NCBI RefSeq assembly: GCF_003590095.1 | Contig: NC_039479.1 | Location: 1,426,001 to 1,490,000, forward strand | Reading direction: 5' to 3' | Origin: Trichoplusia ni | Taxonomy: Eukaryota > Arthropoda > Insecta > Lepidoptera > Noctuidae | Length of the DNA stretch: 64,000 bases | In this document: piece after piece, positions 47,789 through 58,577 of the stretch | Position numbering within the stretch: the stretch's first letter is position 1 | Layout of the letters: every line of letters begins with the position of its first letter | The notes under the pieces: model-generated | Told to the model about the DNA's origin: nothing | The model's database searches: none | What the model saw: the letters and a program-made list of their open reading frames with translations, nothing else | Program-made: the position numbers and the translations under genes

Positions 47789-48770
47789 CTTACCCCACTT
47801 AACCTTACTGATAGAGACCCACAGCGTAATGAACGTATTCTTGACAAGTCGGAGAAAATCACATTATGGCAACAGAAGTCTCTTCACGGGAGACATCGTC
47901 ACGACCTGCAGCAACCACATGTCGACAAAGTTATGTCGAACGCATGGTTGCGACGCGGCGAACTCTTCCCGGAGACAGAAGCGTTTATGATGGCGATCCA
48001 GGACCAAGTCATTGATACGCGAAATTACCAAAAATATATAATCCGAAACCCAAACCAACGTACAGACATGTGTAGACATTGCCACGCTTCCTCTGAAACA
48101 ATACAACATATTACCTCCGCTTGCAGGTCTCTTGCCCAAACCGACTATAAACACCGCCATGATCAGGTAGCTGCCATAGTACACCAACACTTAGCACATA
48201 AACATAGTTTTATTGCGAAAAAGTCTCCCTACTATAAATATAAACCGGACACAATTTTAGAAAATCAGAGCTGTAAAATATATTGGGACAGAACTATAAT
48301 AACAGACAAAACTATCCACTATAATAGACCTGATATCACAGTGCATGAAAAAACTAGTAAAACTGTATACTTAATTGACATAGCTGTTCCCAATACCCAT
48401 AATATACAGGCTACAATATCTGAAAAGTTGTCAAAATATCAAGATTTAGCGATTGAGTTAAAGCGCCAGTGGCGGGCAGAAACCATTCATGTAGTCCCTA
48501 TCGTCATCTCGGCAACAGGAATCATACCGAAGAGTCTACAGCGCTGTCTTGATATTCTGGATATACCGAAGTACACGTTTAACACCCTTCAGAAAGCTGT
48601 GATACTGAACACCTGTCGACTCACCCGAAAATTCTTCACCACATCCGCCATCTCCACTGCCTATACTACACTCATATAAACTCTAATTGCACTTGACTAA
48701 GGTCCGTGTGATTAGATGTAAAAACCCCTTCAGAAGGGAGGACATAGTTCGTATAAAGTATAATAATAAT
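47789..48770 (+). mobile_element. 5'-truncated Dong/R4-type LINE (copy A)
   Basis: Only the 3' part of a site-specific non-LTR element remains. It starts directly at a TAA microsatellite (47771-47788) and ends at another TAA run plus poly-A (48761-48784). Dong of Bombyx is known for insertion into TAA repeats, and both ends fit that. It encodes the region after RT: a Cys/His knuckle and the restriction-like endonuclease. Confidence 0.83.
47798..48679 (+). pseudogene. C-terminal fragment of LINE protein: zinc knuckle and restriction-like endonuclease
   Basis: Open from about 47798 to the TAA at 48677-48679; the first Met is at 47933. CRHCHASSETIQHITSAC (CCHC-type knuckle) is followed by KSPYYKYKPDTI, RPDITVHE and VYLIDIAVP, the PD-(D/E)XK-like nuclease core of R2/R4-clade elements. 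RT is missing, so this copy cannot move alone. It aligns along its length with the C-terminal half of copy B but differs at many residues, so the two belong to different subfamilies. Confidence 0.82.
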
Positions 48771-49019
48771 AAAAAAAAAAAAACTTCGTGTCAACCGTCA
48801 ATCATCTATTTTTTCTGAATATTTTTATTTTCGAACTTCTTTACGATAATTATACAATAAACAATATTTTTATAATAGTATATAGTAAAAGTGCACATAT
48901 AAAACTCAAGAAACCATATTAAAATAAAAAAGTAAATAAAAATGAAAATCCGATGTACGATGACATATGTCATCACTATAAAATATGTAATTTACGACTC
49001 AGAAAACAAGAATAGATAA

Positions 49020-52000
49020 ATGTTGACACGAAGAAGAGCAGCACGCCTTCCATCCCCGGGCTCGTCGCCGAGCTCCGCCTCGCAGCGGCCGCCGGGCCGA
49101 GGTCCAGCGCCGGCAGTTGCAGTCGCGTCGAGCTCCAGCGACGAGTACTACTCCCCACCGACGTCGCCAACACCTGTACGTCGGCCGGGGAGGCGCCGGC
49201 CGCCGAGTAGCTTGGCGCCCTCAGGCCAACCGGCCTCGAACAGGGCTCCCGCTCCCGGTGGTGTAGTGCAGCGCATGAAGTGGACTCGACCCATGAACGA
49301 GAATGTCATGCGCGCCTACTATGGGGCGACAGGGGGAGGAACTAACCTCACTGCGTACCGTGCCAGAATGCTCTCTCTGTTTCGGACCCTTGAACCGGAC
49401 GTCGACGTATCGGCACAACGTTTGTCGGATCAAGTGCGAGTTATCCAACGTAATCACAGGTTGGATGACGCGACGCTTGATCGATTGCGCTCTGAAGTGC
49501 AGACTAGCCCTGTCGTCGTTACCCCGTCAATAGCGGAAGCGCCAGCTGCAAGCGCGCTGCCTGCCAACCCTGCTGACGGGGGAGATGATGACGGTGCTAT
49601 AACTGTAAGTACCCAGTGCAGTGATCATATAAGGAGTACATTGGAACAGGCGGTTCTGGAGTATCGGTCAACACCCCGGGACCAGAGACCACGACTACCT
49701 CGCTTGCCCATGCACAACCGAAACAAGGCGCTAATGGGTGTCCTGGATTCGCTGCTATCCAGTTATTTTGGGAACAGCGAAGACCTCGGTGACACGCACT
49801 CGCTTCTGTACTGTGCGGCTGTTGCGGCGTGTCGTGTAGCTGGTGTTACCTTTCGAGATAACACAGCTGCACGGCCTAAGCAAGCGGCTCCAGCCTGGCA
49901 GTGCAGGATTGAGAAGCGTGTTGCTGAGGCCAGGACACTCATAGCCAAACTTGTTGCGTTTCGGGGCGGAAACACTCGCCCTAGGGTCATGCGTTTTGTA
50001 AAGCGGGCGTTTGCTGGGACTAATATTAGCCCCAGCGAATACACCGCCCGAGTTACAGAACGCATTGACTTTTTTAAGCAAAAGGTGTGTGCCTGGGCAA
50101 GCCGTATTCGACGGTACAAGACTCGGGTGGACCGATTTCACCAGAACCGTATGTTCCAAAGAGACCAAAGATGGGTGTACAGATCTTGGGAGCAACCTGC
50201 GTCGGAGGAGGGTGCCGGACGCCTGCCGGATGATGTCGCTACAAATTTGTTTTGGCGCAGCATCTGGTCGGCGCCTGTAACCCACTCTGAGGGGGATTGG
50301 ATACGTGATGTTGAGCAATCGTGTGAACGAATAGAAGAAATGGGGGCTATTGATATTAGTCCCCAAGACGTAGCCAATGCAGTCCGTCCGTTGGCCAATT
50401 GGAAAGCCCCGGGCCCGGATGGACTGCATAACTTCTGGTTGAAATGGCTACCAAGTTCACATGGTTGCTTAGCATCCCAATTCCAATCTGCCGTAGACTC
50501 GGGCGTGCTCCCACAGTTCTTCACTACTGGTTCCACCCATCTGCTCCACAAAACAGGTAGTACCACGGACCCCAAAAATTATAGACCCATTACATGTTTA
50601 CCCACCATCTACAAACTGCTTACATCCATTCTGAGAGAAAAGATTAATGACCATATTGAACGGTTTTCTATCATGTCTGCCTCTCAGAATGGATGTAGGA
50701 ATGGGTCACGTGGTACTAAGGAGCTACTCCTTATTGATATGACTATTTGCCAACAAGTTCGCCGCTCCAAAAAGGGTGTGTCGACATGTTGGATAGATTA
50801 TAAGAAGGCCTATGATTCGGTGCCACATGCATGGCTCATGAGGGTGCTAGAGTTGTATAAAATCAATACAACTCTACGCACTTTTTTGAAGTCATGTATG
50901 GGGCAATGGACTACGGTGCTTCACTATCCAGGATGTCGGGATATCCAAAAGAGCGGTCAACTTATTAGGATTGAGCGGGGAATATTTCAGGGTGACAGTT
51001 TGAGTCCCCTGTGGTTCTGTTTAGCCTTGAATCCTCTTAGCACTCTGCTTGAGAATTCAAGGCTGGGCTACTCGTTGCGGAGAGGAAGCCAGGTAATCTC
51101 CCACTTGTTGTACATGGATGACCTGAAATTGTTTGCTTCCAACAAGTTGCAACTGATGAAGTTACTGAAGATTACTGAAAGCTTCAGTAATTCCATCAGA
51201 ATGGAATTTGGTGTTGACAAATGTGCAGTCATGCATGTAAAACGAGGTGGGATTGTAGAATCCCAGGGCATACAGCTCTCGGATTCTATAAACCTTAGGT
51301 CCCTCTCCTCAACGGAAACCTACAAATACTTGGGTATGTCAGAGGCGTTAGGCATTAATGTCGCTGACATGAAACAATCGTTACAGACACGTTTCTTTGG
51401 CCGCCTGAATAAGGTACTAAAAAGTTCCTTATCGGGCGGTAACAAGGTGCGTGCCTTTAATGGTTGGGTCATGCCAGTGATAATGTACTCCTTTGGCATA
51501 CTCAAGTGGACACAGACCGAACTGGACGCCTTGGATAGAAGAGTCCGCACACTGCTCACCGCAAATCGAATGCACCACCCGCGATCATCGGTAATGAGGT
51601 TATATATCCCGCGAAAGTGTGGGGGTCGTGGCTTCCTAAATGCCAAGACCCTCCATAATCGCGAGGTATGTAACCTCAGGGAGTATTTCCTCCGAGTGGA
51701 CGTGGGGATGCACCGAGATGTGGTGGCAGTGGATAAGGGCTTCACTCCGCTCTCTCTAGGTAAAGAGAACTGGCACAAACCTGTCGTACTAAGCGTCAAA
51801 GACCGCAAAGATGTATGGCAAAGCAAGGAGCTACACGGACGCTATTATCGGACCCTTCACGGGGCCGATGTAGATTTCTTAGCGTCCGTGGCCTGGCTAC
51901 GCTTCGGAGATCTCTTTGGAGAAACCGAAGGGTTTGTATGTGCAATTATGGATGAAGTTATCATGACGAATAACTACCGAAAATATATAATTAAGGATGG

Positions 52001-52148
52001 TACAGTTGACATCTGTCGGGCATGTCACTGTCCCGGTGAATCCTTGAGACACATAGTTTCGGGATGTTCTCGTCTTGACTTGCTAACGGTGAATACTTGC
52101 ACAGACATAACCAAGTGGCCAGGATTATCCATCAGCAGCTTGCTCTGA
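49020..52148 (+). CDS. Dong/R4-type LINE ORF: reverse transcriptase and zinc knuckle
   Basis: 1042 codons beginning ATG at 49020 after an in-frame upstream stop. The N-terminal ~90 residues are low-complexity Pro/Arg/Ser/Ala. RT motifs: WKAPGPDGLHNFW (about residue 461), NYRPITCLPTIYKLL, CWIDYKKAYDSVPH (about 588), GIFQGDSLSPLW (about 653), LLYMDDLK (about 696; MDD rather than the usual ADD box). The CCHC-type knuckle CRACHCPGESLRHIVSGC lies at about 998-1015. The frame then shifts near 52081 and runs into a chance stop at 52146-52148; the endonuclease continues in another frame (52097-52600). There is no apurinic-type endonuclease, as expected for R2/R4-type elements. Confidence 0.88.
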   Translation: MLTRRRAARLPSPGSSPSSASQRPPGRGPAPAVAVASSSSDEYYSPPTSPTPVRRPGRRRPPSSLAPSGQPASNRAPAPGGVVQRMKWTRPMNENVMRAYYGATGGGTNLTAYRARMLSLFRTLEPDVDVSAQRLSDQVRVIQRNHRLDDATLDRLRSEVQTSPVVVTPSIAEAPAASALPANPADGGDDDGAITVSTQCSDHIRSTLEQAVLEYRSTPRDQRPRLPRLPMHNRNKALMGVLDSLLSSYFGNSEDLGDTHSLLYCAAVAACRVAGVTFRDNTAARPKQAAPAWQCRIEKRVAEARTLIAKLVAFRGGNTRPRVMRFVKRAFAGTNISPSEYTARVTERIDFFKQKVCAWASRIRRYKTRVDRFHQNRMFQRDQRWVYRSWEQPASEEGAGRLPDDVATNLFWRSIWSAPVTHSEGDWIRDVEQSCERIEEMGAIDISPQDVANAVRPLANWKAPGPDGLHNFWLKWLPSSHGCLASQFQSAVDSGVLPQFFTTGSTHLLHKTGSTTDPKNYRPITCLPTIYKLLTSILREKINDHIERFSIMSASQNGCRNGSRGTKELLLIDMTICQQVRRSKKGVSTCWIDYKKAYDSVPHAWLMRVLELYKINTTLRTFLKSCMGQWTTVLHYPGCRDIQKSGQLIRIERGIFQGDSLSPLWFCLALNPLSTLLENSRLGYSLRRGSQVISHLLYMDDLKLFASNKLQLMKLLKITESFSNSIRMEFGVDKCAVMHVKRGGIVESQGIQLSDSINLRSLSSTETYKYLGMSEALGINVADMKQSLQTRFFGRLNKVLKSSLSGGNKVRAFNGWVMPVIMYSFGILKWTQTELDALDRRVRTLLTANRMHHPRSSVMRLYIPRKCGGRGFLNAKTLHNREVCNLREYFLRVDVGMHRDVVAVDKGFTPLSLGKENWHKPVVLSVKDRKDVWQSKELHGRYYRTLHGADVDFLASVAWLRFGDLFGETEGFVCAIMDEVIMTNNYRKYIIKDGTVDICRACHCPGESLRHIVSGCSRLDLLTVNTCTDITKWPGLSISSLL

Positions 52149-52600
52149 AATACAAACTTGTGGAATCTGAGGTGCCGTACTATAAGTATGTGCCCGACCC
52201 AGTTCTCGAAAGTGGTCATATCACACTGTACTGGGATCGATCTATCATCACTGACAGGACTATTGTTGCCAATAAGCCTGATATAGTGGTGATCGATCGA
52301 TCAGAGCGTCGGACAATGATTGTTGATATCACTATCCCCCATGACGAGAACCTCGTGAAAGCAGAAAAAGAAAAACAATTGAAATATTTGGATTTAGCTC
52401 ACGAGGTTGTCGACTTGTGGGAGGTGGACTCGGCAATCATTGTCCCGATAGTCGTAAGTGCCAATGGCTTAATAGCCAAGAGCCTCGATCAACATCTTCG
52501 GAGGCTCTCGTTGGGCGTCTGGGTCAAGGGTTTGATTCAGAAAGCGGTACTTCTGGACACGGCGCGCATCGTGAGGAGGTTCCTCTCTCTGGAGCCCTGA
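52085..52600 (+). pseudogene. Frameshifted C-terminal endonuclease of LINE copy B
   Basis: Continues the protein of 49020-52148 after a one-base frame change near 52081. HRHNQVARIIHQQLALK, VPYYKYVPDPVLESG, KPDIVVID and MIVDITIP match copy A and form the restriction-like endonuclease core, with a conserved tail (PIVVSANGLIAKSL) to the TGA at 52598-52600. Apart from the frameshift no lesion is seen. Confidence 0.85.
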
Positions 52601-52744
52601 CCACCGGCAGCTTGGGCCCTGTTCCCGTTGCCGGTTGGACACTATTTTTTATATTTTTAAATGTATGTTGTTTTTATATATATTTAAAAATGTAATTTAT
52701 ATGTATTTTAATGAAATAAAGGAAATAATAATAATAATAATATC

Positions 52745-52990
52745 ATGGGACAACTCACACACGGTTATCTGATCCCAAGCTAAGCAGAGCTTGTGTTATG
52801 GTAACCAGACAACTGATAAACTTACTTATATATTTCTAAATACATACATATTATAGATAAATAACACCCAGACACCAGAACAAATGATCATGCTCATCAC
52901 ACAACATTTGTCCTGGGCGGGAATCGAACCCACGACCTCCGGTATAGCAGTCAGGGTCACTAACCACTAGACCAACAGGCCCGTCAAAAC
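52745..52990 (-). mobile_element. tRNA-derived SINE, - strand
   Basis: The complement carries a tRNA-like head with a B-box (complement of gggaatcgaacccacgacc), a conserved body ending near 'gtttgtcctgggc' on the + strand, and a 3' part adjoining the TAA tail of LINE copy B. A second, degraded tRNA-like head (ggttcaaaccgacgacc) lies just beyond at about 53010-53110. Confidence 0.75.
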
Positions 52991-53783
52991 GCAACAACAA
53001 ATAGACACAGCAGCTCAGCACACAAAATGTTCAACCCGACTGGGGTTCAAACCGACGACCACCGGTTTTGCAGCGATTCCTAACTACTACTCCGATAGGC
53101 CTATCAAACACAGACATATGTAATTAATTAAATTGCATTTTGTTATTATTACAGAATTTGAAAAATAAACTAACTCAAAATCATCTTAAACGCTGATCAA
53201 GTTGGTCTAGCTACTCTAAGATCATAGCTCAAAATACTTGCAGCAAATCACAGGACCCGCTTTGAGGATTTCCTGGTTTGGGAGCTAGATAAAATGTTTT
53301 TATTTTAAAATTCAAAACAAGTAGTATTTACCTAAACATTTTGAATTTAAAAAAGATGGAAATTACATACCCTACAGACGCAGAGTAATTCATTAATTGG
53401 ATTTTCCTGCATCTGTAGCGCTCTCAAAAGCTAAGGAACTTTCCAGTGACCGTAAACAAAGAAACTCTCAAAGAAAATAACTCACGATTAAGATAATTCG
53501 ATCCCACTTAATATTTGCATGTCAAATCACTTGTCTCGAAAACAAACAAAGGTTCTGCTTACATTACTGCGTCAGACCATACATCATTCCATCATGGTGA
53601 CACAAAGAACGAAGGAAGTGACAATTTGGGCTATTAGCCAATCAGGACCCTCGGTTTGGGCATATCCTCGCACTTGAACGTTCCCAAGTTCAAGGTCTAG
53701 AGCAAAAGGACGCGCGAATTGAGAATGGTCTCGATTGTACACGTGTGAACTTAGATTCAGGTTTACGGGTTAGGATTTTACTA

Positions 53784-53796
53784 GAATATTCTGGAA
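53784..53796. promoter_or_regulatory. Three-unit heat-shock-element match
   Basis: GAATATTCTGGAA fits GAAnnTTCnnGAA exactly. No clear gene follows on either strand, so function is unproven. Confidence 0.35.
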
Positions 53797-54049
53797 ACTA
53801 GAGAACATTTGCAGTGGTTAAAATTCCCATATGGACGCCAATATTAGGAAATGGAGAATCGCTTTAAAGGTTCTAAAAGAGTCCGCTATTTCATTTTGCC
53901 TTTCCATGGGTTCAATGTTCCTGAGGGTTCCTTACGGGTCACAAAAGAACAGCAAGAGTTACCACAGTGCTCACCAAAAATATAATTTAGTAAAATGAAG
54001 TGCCTTAGAAAGAAAAAAGAATAGCGACTCTTCCTGGGTCGGCTTAATA

Positions 54050-55015
54050 TACTTACCTCGTCCACCAAAAATAATTAATATTAAAAATAAAAGAGAATTT
54101 TGATCGAGTTTCATCATCTCTGTGGCCATTTGAGCCAACCTTCTTGGGCAATATTCCCGTTACCATAACAGCACTAGATCGCTAGAAAGTTCTTCATGTT
54201 TGTCCTTTCCGTTCATGCCTGGCTTGCCGTTTGTCCGGCTGAAGAGTCCTCCCATTCACTACGCTTTCATTATGTGGAGTACGTCACAGTTCGTGACAAG
54301 ACTACTCGATACACAATGCCTTGTTGGTATCCATTGTTTGACATGATTCGATATTTTCAAATCTATTTCATTTCATTTTAAGCCACTTTTATACGATTTT
54401 CTTTAATGACGTGTAGTATGCCTACTTAACGTATGATGAAATATTTTGTTTCGTTTTTACATTGATACATTCAAATTTCTTTGTTCCTATTCTCAAGAGC
54501 TTTAGTTCTTTAGCACAACTTGACAGATTGGATTTTTCGTCCGTCTGGACTTTTCACAAGCATGATAGATTCCAGTAGAACAAATCTACAGACAATTTTT
54601 AAGATTTTCATGTCCCCATCAGGACCTTTAAAAACAGTAGATATATGTAGTAATCCTAAATCAATCTTTGACTGTTTAGTTGAGTATGCTTCTAGCACTT
54701 ATTATTACCAAAACTATGAGCAAAACGTCTCTCCTAAAAAATGGACACGCACCTTATTGCCCACATAGGAAATAGGCGGCATGAAGTACTCTCCACATCT
54801 CAGCATTGTCCTCACAAAGAAAAACAATGCAGTCAGCTCGTTCAAGCTCACAACTTATACTTCCATCCATCAATACATTTACAACCGTAATGTTAATGCA
54901 TAAGGTAGCATTTCCCATGGAGGCTGTGTGACAGAATATTGCATGGGTGTCAAAAGTCCTTATCGGTTTGAAGAGGCACTGGACCCGCTTGGAATTATTA
55001 GCGCCTGGTATTTTC
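54050..55015 (-). pseudogene. Unidentified coding-like relic, frames broken
   Basis: On the - strand an 86-codon stretch is open from about 55014 to 54754 (landmarks SCELERADCIVFLCEDNAEM, WRVLHAAYF). A shift into another frame gives YFMPPISYVGNKVRVHFLG. Further on come LLHISTVFKGPDGDMKILK (near 54640) and KSPDGRKIQSVKLC (near 54520), then WLKWPQR / LAQMATEMMKLD near 54130. Composition reads like protein but with several stops and shifts and no splice sites I trust. I do not recognise the family; it may be a processed pseudogene or an old mobile element. Confidence 0.3.
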
Positions 55016-55905
55016 TATTTAATTTAGTTCTTGTTTAGCTTGCTCAACACACGTTACGGATTTTCAAACAATGTTTTTGCAGAGACAGTAAAGTTTCTCG
55101 TAGTTCCTGAATATTGATTTGTATTTTGTTGCATATTTTATTTAATTCTTTAGAAAACCGTCTCTTGCACTATGGAATTAAATCTTTGGGTCGCTGGGGG
55201 TAGATATACACCACTCCAGATCAGAACAAAGATTTGTGGATTTGCTGTTTCTACACGAGGTTTGAAACCGCGTCACGTCGCGCTCGTTGCTATTCGACGT
55301 GGTGCTGGTGACCTGTACAATTCTGCTATCCATGTAGTCAGTGTAAACATCTTTGAAAAACGTTTATTTCTTGTACGTCTATATAACTTCGAAACCTCTA
55401 TTTTCCTGTAATAATTAAATTATCTATCCAAATGAAAGGTTTCTTTAAAAATGCAACACCGTTATAATCATCATCATTAATATTCAGCAGTTTTAACCCC
55501 TACCAACCCTTAACACGTACAAGGGTTCCGTATGCGAGCAACCCCTATGTAAGTCTATAAACTATGGCTTTGCCTTACATACAATTTCTCCTTACTTTTT
55601 CTTTCAACACAAAGAGTGCTTCATACCCAGGTATAAGGGCGGAGGGTGCCTTTAATTAACGAAGATATAAAAAGGTTTATTTGTGTATGTAGCTATGTGT
55701 GTCGGTGTGTTTGTTTGTCTAGGACGCGCTATACAGCGTCTGTTCTTTTAAATAGGCGAATAGAGAGAGGATTGGAGCCCACAATTATTTTGGTTATTTT
55801 TAAAGATAACAATAATTTAAGTTAGTAAAGTAAGCTTCAATTTTTCTGGAGGCATTGGGGAAAAAAGACATAGCGGGTATAGAATATCAGGGTAAAAGTA
55901 TGCAT

Positions 55906-55955
55906 AACTTTTTTCAAGAATAATGGTACACTTGCCATTATTCTTGAAAAAAGTT
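55906..55955. repeat. Perfect 21-bp inverted repeat, 8-nt loop
   Basis: Arms at 55906-55926 and 55935-55955 are exact complements; the loop is tacacttg. Confidence 0.95.
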
Positions 55956-57112
55956 CCCGGTAACTTAGTAATACGGTAAAAATATATACTCGTATTTATT
56001 TAATAAACAATAAGCATACTTACCTATAGAGAAATGACAAAGTAATTAGTGTGATAATTGAAATCGAAATATTTCCTAAATAATTTCATTCTATGTCATA
56101 TTATCAAGCTTAATTTTAATAAAAAACATGTTAATCTTCTCCACCCCTTTCCTTATTCTCCAAACGAAGTCAGGATCATCTCGTTGGCGCCTTCACAAAA
56201 GGACCTGCCTATACCACCATAAATAGTTCGTGTAAATAAATAGCACGACACGTGCCCGCCCTCCTGTCGGCTCGTCGTAATTATAGCTCTAGAAATAATG
56301 AGATTGTTCACTAAAAAACTTATTTTTAAATAGATAGGCGTTAGATCTTTTCTTTGTCATAAAAATTGGATAGTGTTGATGGGCATAAATTAACAAGAAC
56401 TTGTGATTAACAGACACAGAGTTTATTTAATTTAATACTTACTTATTTAAGGTAAATAAAGAGTTACTTTAACAGTTTTTTAAAATAAATAAATAATACC
56501 AGCCTATATACGCTCCACGGCTGTGCAGGGAAAGATTTTAGATTCCAATATTCGGAATCCGGGTTTCCTTACGATCTTGGCCTTCACTGTTTGTCAGCGG
56601 TATCTTAGAATAACTAAGAAACAACATATTGTATAACTTTGAAAAATTCAGATTGGTACTCTGCTTGTGGTGGGATCGAACCTGCACCACCATAGTATAC
56701 AATTCATAGAAAAGCACGGCAACCTAGCGAAAGCTAACATGTCGATTCTAAATTAAATAATAGTTATATAGTGAACACGACATTAAACCATCCAATTTAT
56801 TACCAAAGAAATCACCATAAAATAAAATAAGCATCTATAAATTGCCTACTTTCATCAAAGCCATTTGAAAACTGTTACGAAATAATCTGAGAACAGCGCC
56901 ATCTATCCGTTGACACCTAGAACTATTACGTGTTTATAACCTATCAACAGCGAACATGGTCTATTTGACAGGTCTAAACTATTTTCGGAACTCAGGACCA
57001 ATTTTAAAAATGGTTCGGATTGTATTGGGATCTCACTAACAAATCCATTTTTGGGTGTTTTGTGTTTAATTATTTTACTGTGGTGTTATTTTCTAATGTT
57101 AAGAAGTTTTTA

Positions 57113-57320
57113 TGACGACCTCCGTGGTCGAGTGGCGTACGCATCGGTTTCAAGGTGTCGCTAGATCTGAGGTCCCGGGTTCGATCCCCGGTCGGGTCAA
57201 TGTAAAAATTCACATTTCTACATTGTCTCGGGTGTTTGTGGTACCTTCGTTGTATCTGAATTCCATAACACAAGTGCTCTAGCAACTTACTTTGGGTTCA
57301 GAACAAGGTATGTGATGTTG
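57113..57320 (+). mobile_element. tRNA-derived SINE, + strand
   Basis: The head resembles a tRNA: an A-box-like tggtcgagtggc and the B-box gggttcgatcccc at about 57177-57189. A non-tRNA body follows (cattgtctcgggtgtttgtg, then a tail ending near 'gtgatgttgtcc'). The acceptor stem does not pair properly and the body continues past where a tRNA would end, so it is a SINE and not a gene. Confidence 0.75.
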
Positions 57321-57959
57321 TCCGCATTTTATTTTTATGAAACGGAATGGCAAATTTCGACTACTTTAACTTTTCCGTCGTTATATGTAAAGACTTTGGT
57401 TTATTCTGTGTAAAAATGTATTTTTCTGTTCAGGTTTACACTTCACTTTAGTTTTTGAAAGCACATTTTGATAACTTTACTAAGCTGCTAAGCTATGTAA
57501 ATATTTTTTTAACTACAGAAGAATAGAGCACTTTTTTGTGTATAATATATTGTCTATCCAACATATTTAAATACCTTATAAATATTTTACACTTAAATAA
57601 TTTCTATTTAATAAAATACTATTTTATTGATCATCACCACTTTGCTACAATGATAACCGAAGGCAATAACGGAATGCCTCCCACACGATCAATTCTATTT
57701 AACACATTATTATAAACCGAATCGGTAAGAGCATTTTATTGTCATATTTATGTGATCTGACGAAATCAACATTATATTGAATGGTGTATTCAATTATTTT
57801 CTAATTTGAAATAGTATTATGTTCGATAAAACATTTAGTAGATAAATTACTTTCCCACACAGATTAAGGTTGTTATTTTCAAATCTTTTTTTCTATTATA
57901 TTGTAAGTCTTGTATAAGACGAAGAATGTCCAATAAAAATAATTCATTGCATGTTTTTT

Positions 57960-58070
57960 CATATGCGGAAATGATTAGGTCGCTATGTAAAACCAACTGT
58001 GCCGACGTGCCGAGAGTTCGATCCTCGTGAAACACAAGCATTTATATGAAACCCCCGCGATACAACGATT
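57960..58070 (+). mobile_element. Degraded tRNA-like SINE, + strand
   Basis: agagttcgatcctcgtgaaa, then 'caagcatttatatgaaaccc' and 'cccgcgata': the family order with the central part missing. Confidence 0.5.
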
Positions 58071-58577
58071 TAATTCCTTAGTGAGAAGGTCATTAAAAAA
58101 AAAGAAGCAAAAAAAACTTTTGTTTGATTCAGTAGGACCAAACGGCAAAAAATGGAGTCTTTTAATACCTATTTACCGTAATCATTACCTTTGCTATTCA
58201 CATAGGCAAAATAAATACTAAAATCAACATAAAAAAACTGAGTTACTATATCCCAACAAATGTGTAAACTGTTTAAATCTTTTAATAGAACATAAACCAA
58301 ATCGGTGATATAAAATAAAACTGTCCATTATTTACGACTGCAGTTATATTTAACCCTGTACCGCTGCATCGGATTACTAATGCGTTTGACGCGCGATTAC
58401 CCTTAATTACTCATGGATTAAAATTAAATAAACACTACTGTCAAGTTGTCTCGGGTTATTTTGTGTGGTCTTTGAGACCTAAAATCGTATTTTAGGGTTG
58501 AGAGAATATTTTCTTTTGTGATCCATATAAGTTCCATTCCAGTAACTTACAGAACAACTCTTGAGCTAAAATAATAT

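Larger units (their letters stand above)
48785..52740 (+). mobile_element. Near full-length Dong/R4-type LINE (copy B)
   Basis: A second R4-clade element, directly downstream of copy A in the same orientation. It ends in a TAA repeat (about 52724-52740). The 5' boundary is not sharp; 48785-49019 is taken as its 5' UTR because it follows the TAA/poly-A end of copy A. It holds one long ORF with a single frameshift near the 3' end. Confidence 0.82.
53111..57112. other. No confident gene
   Basis: Includes the heat-shock-element match, the unidentified relic and the 55906 hairpin. A tRNA-like piece (acgaggtttgaaaccgcgtc) lies near 55255-55275, and a SINE-like - strand piece (tggtgggatcgaacctgcac) near 56675. 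Confidence 0.45.

Noticed and set aside
49755..50575. Long - strand ORFs (224 and 145 codons)
   Set aside because: Antisense to the LINE copy B reverse transcriptase frame.
51320..51826. 168-codon - strand ORF
   Set aside because: Also antisense to the LINE copy B frame; no recognisable domain.
57113..57190. tRNA gene on the + strand
   Set aside because: Good B-box, but the acceptor stem does not pair over seven bases and the sequence runs on into a SINE body.
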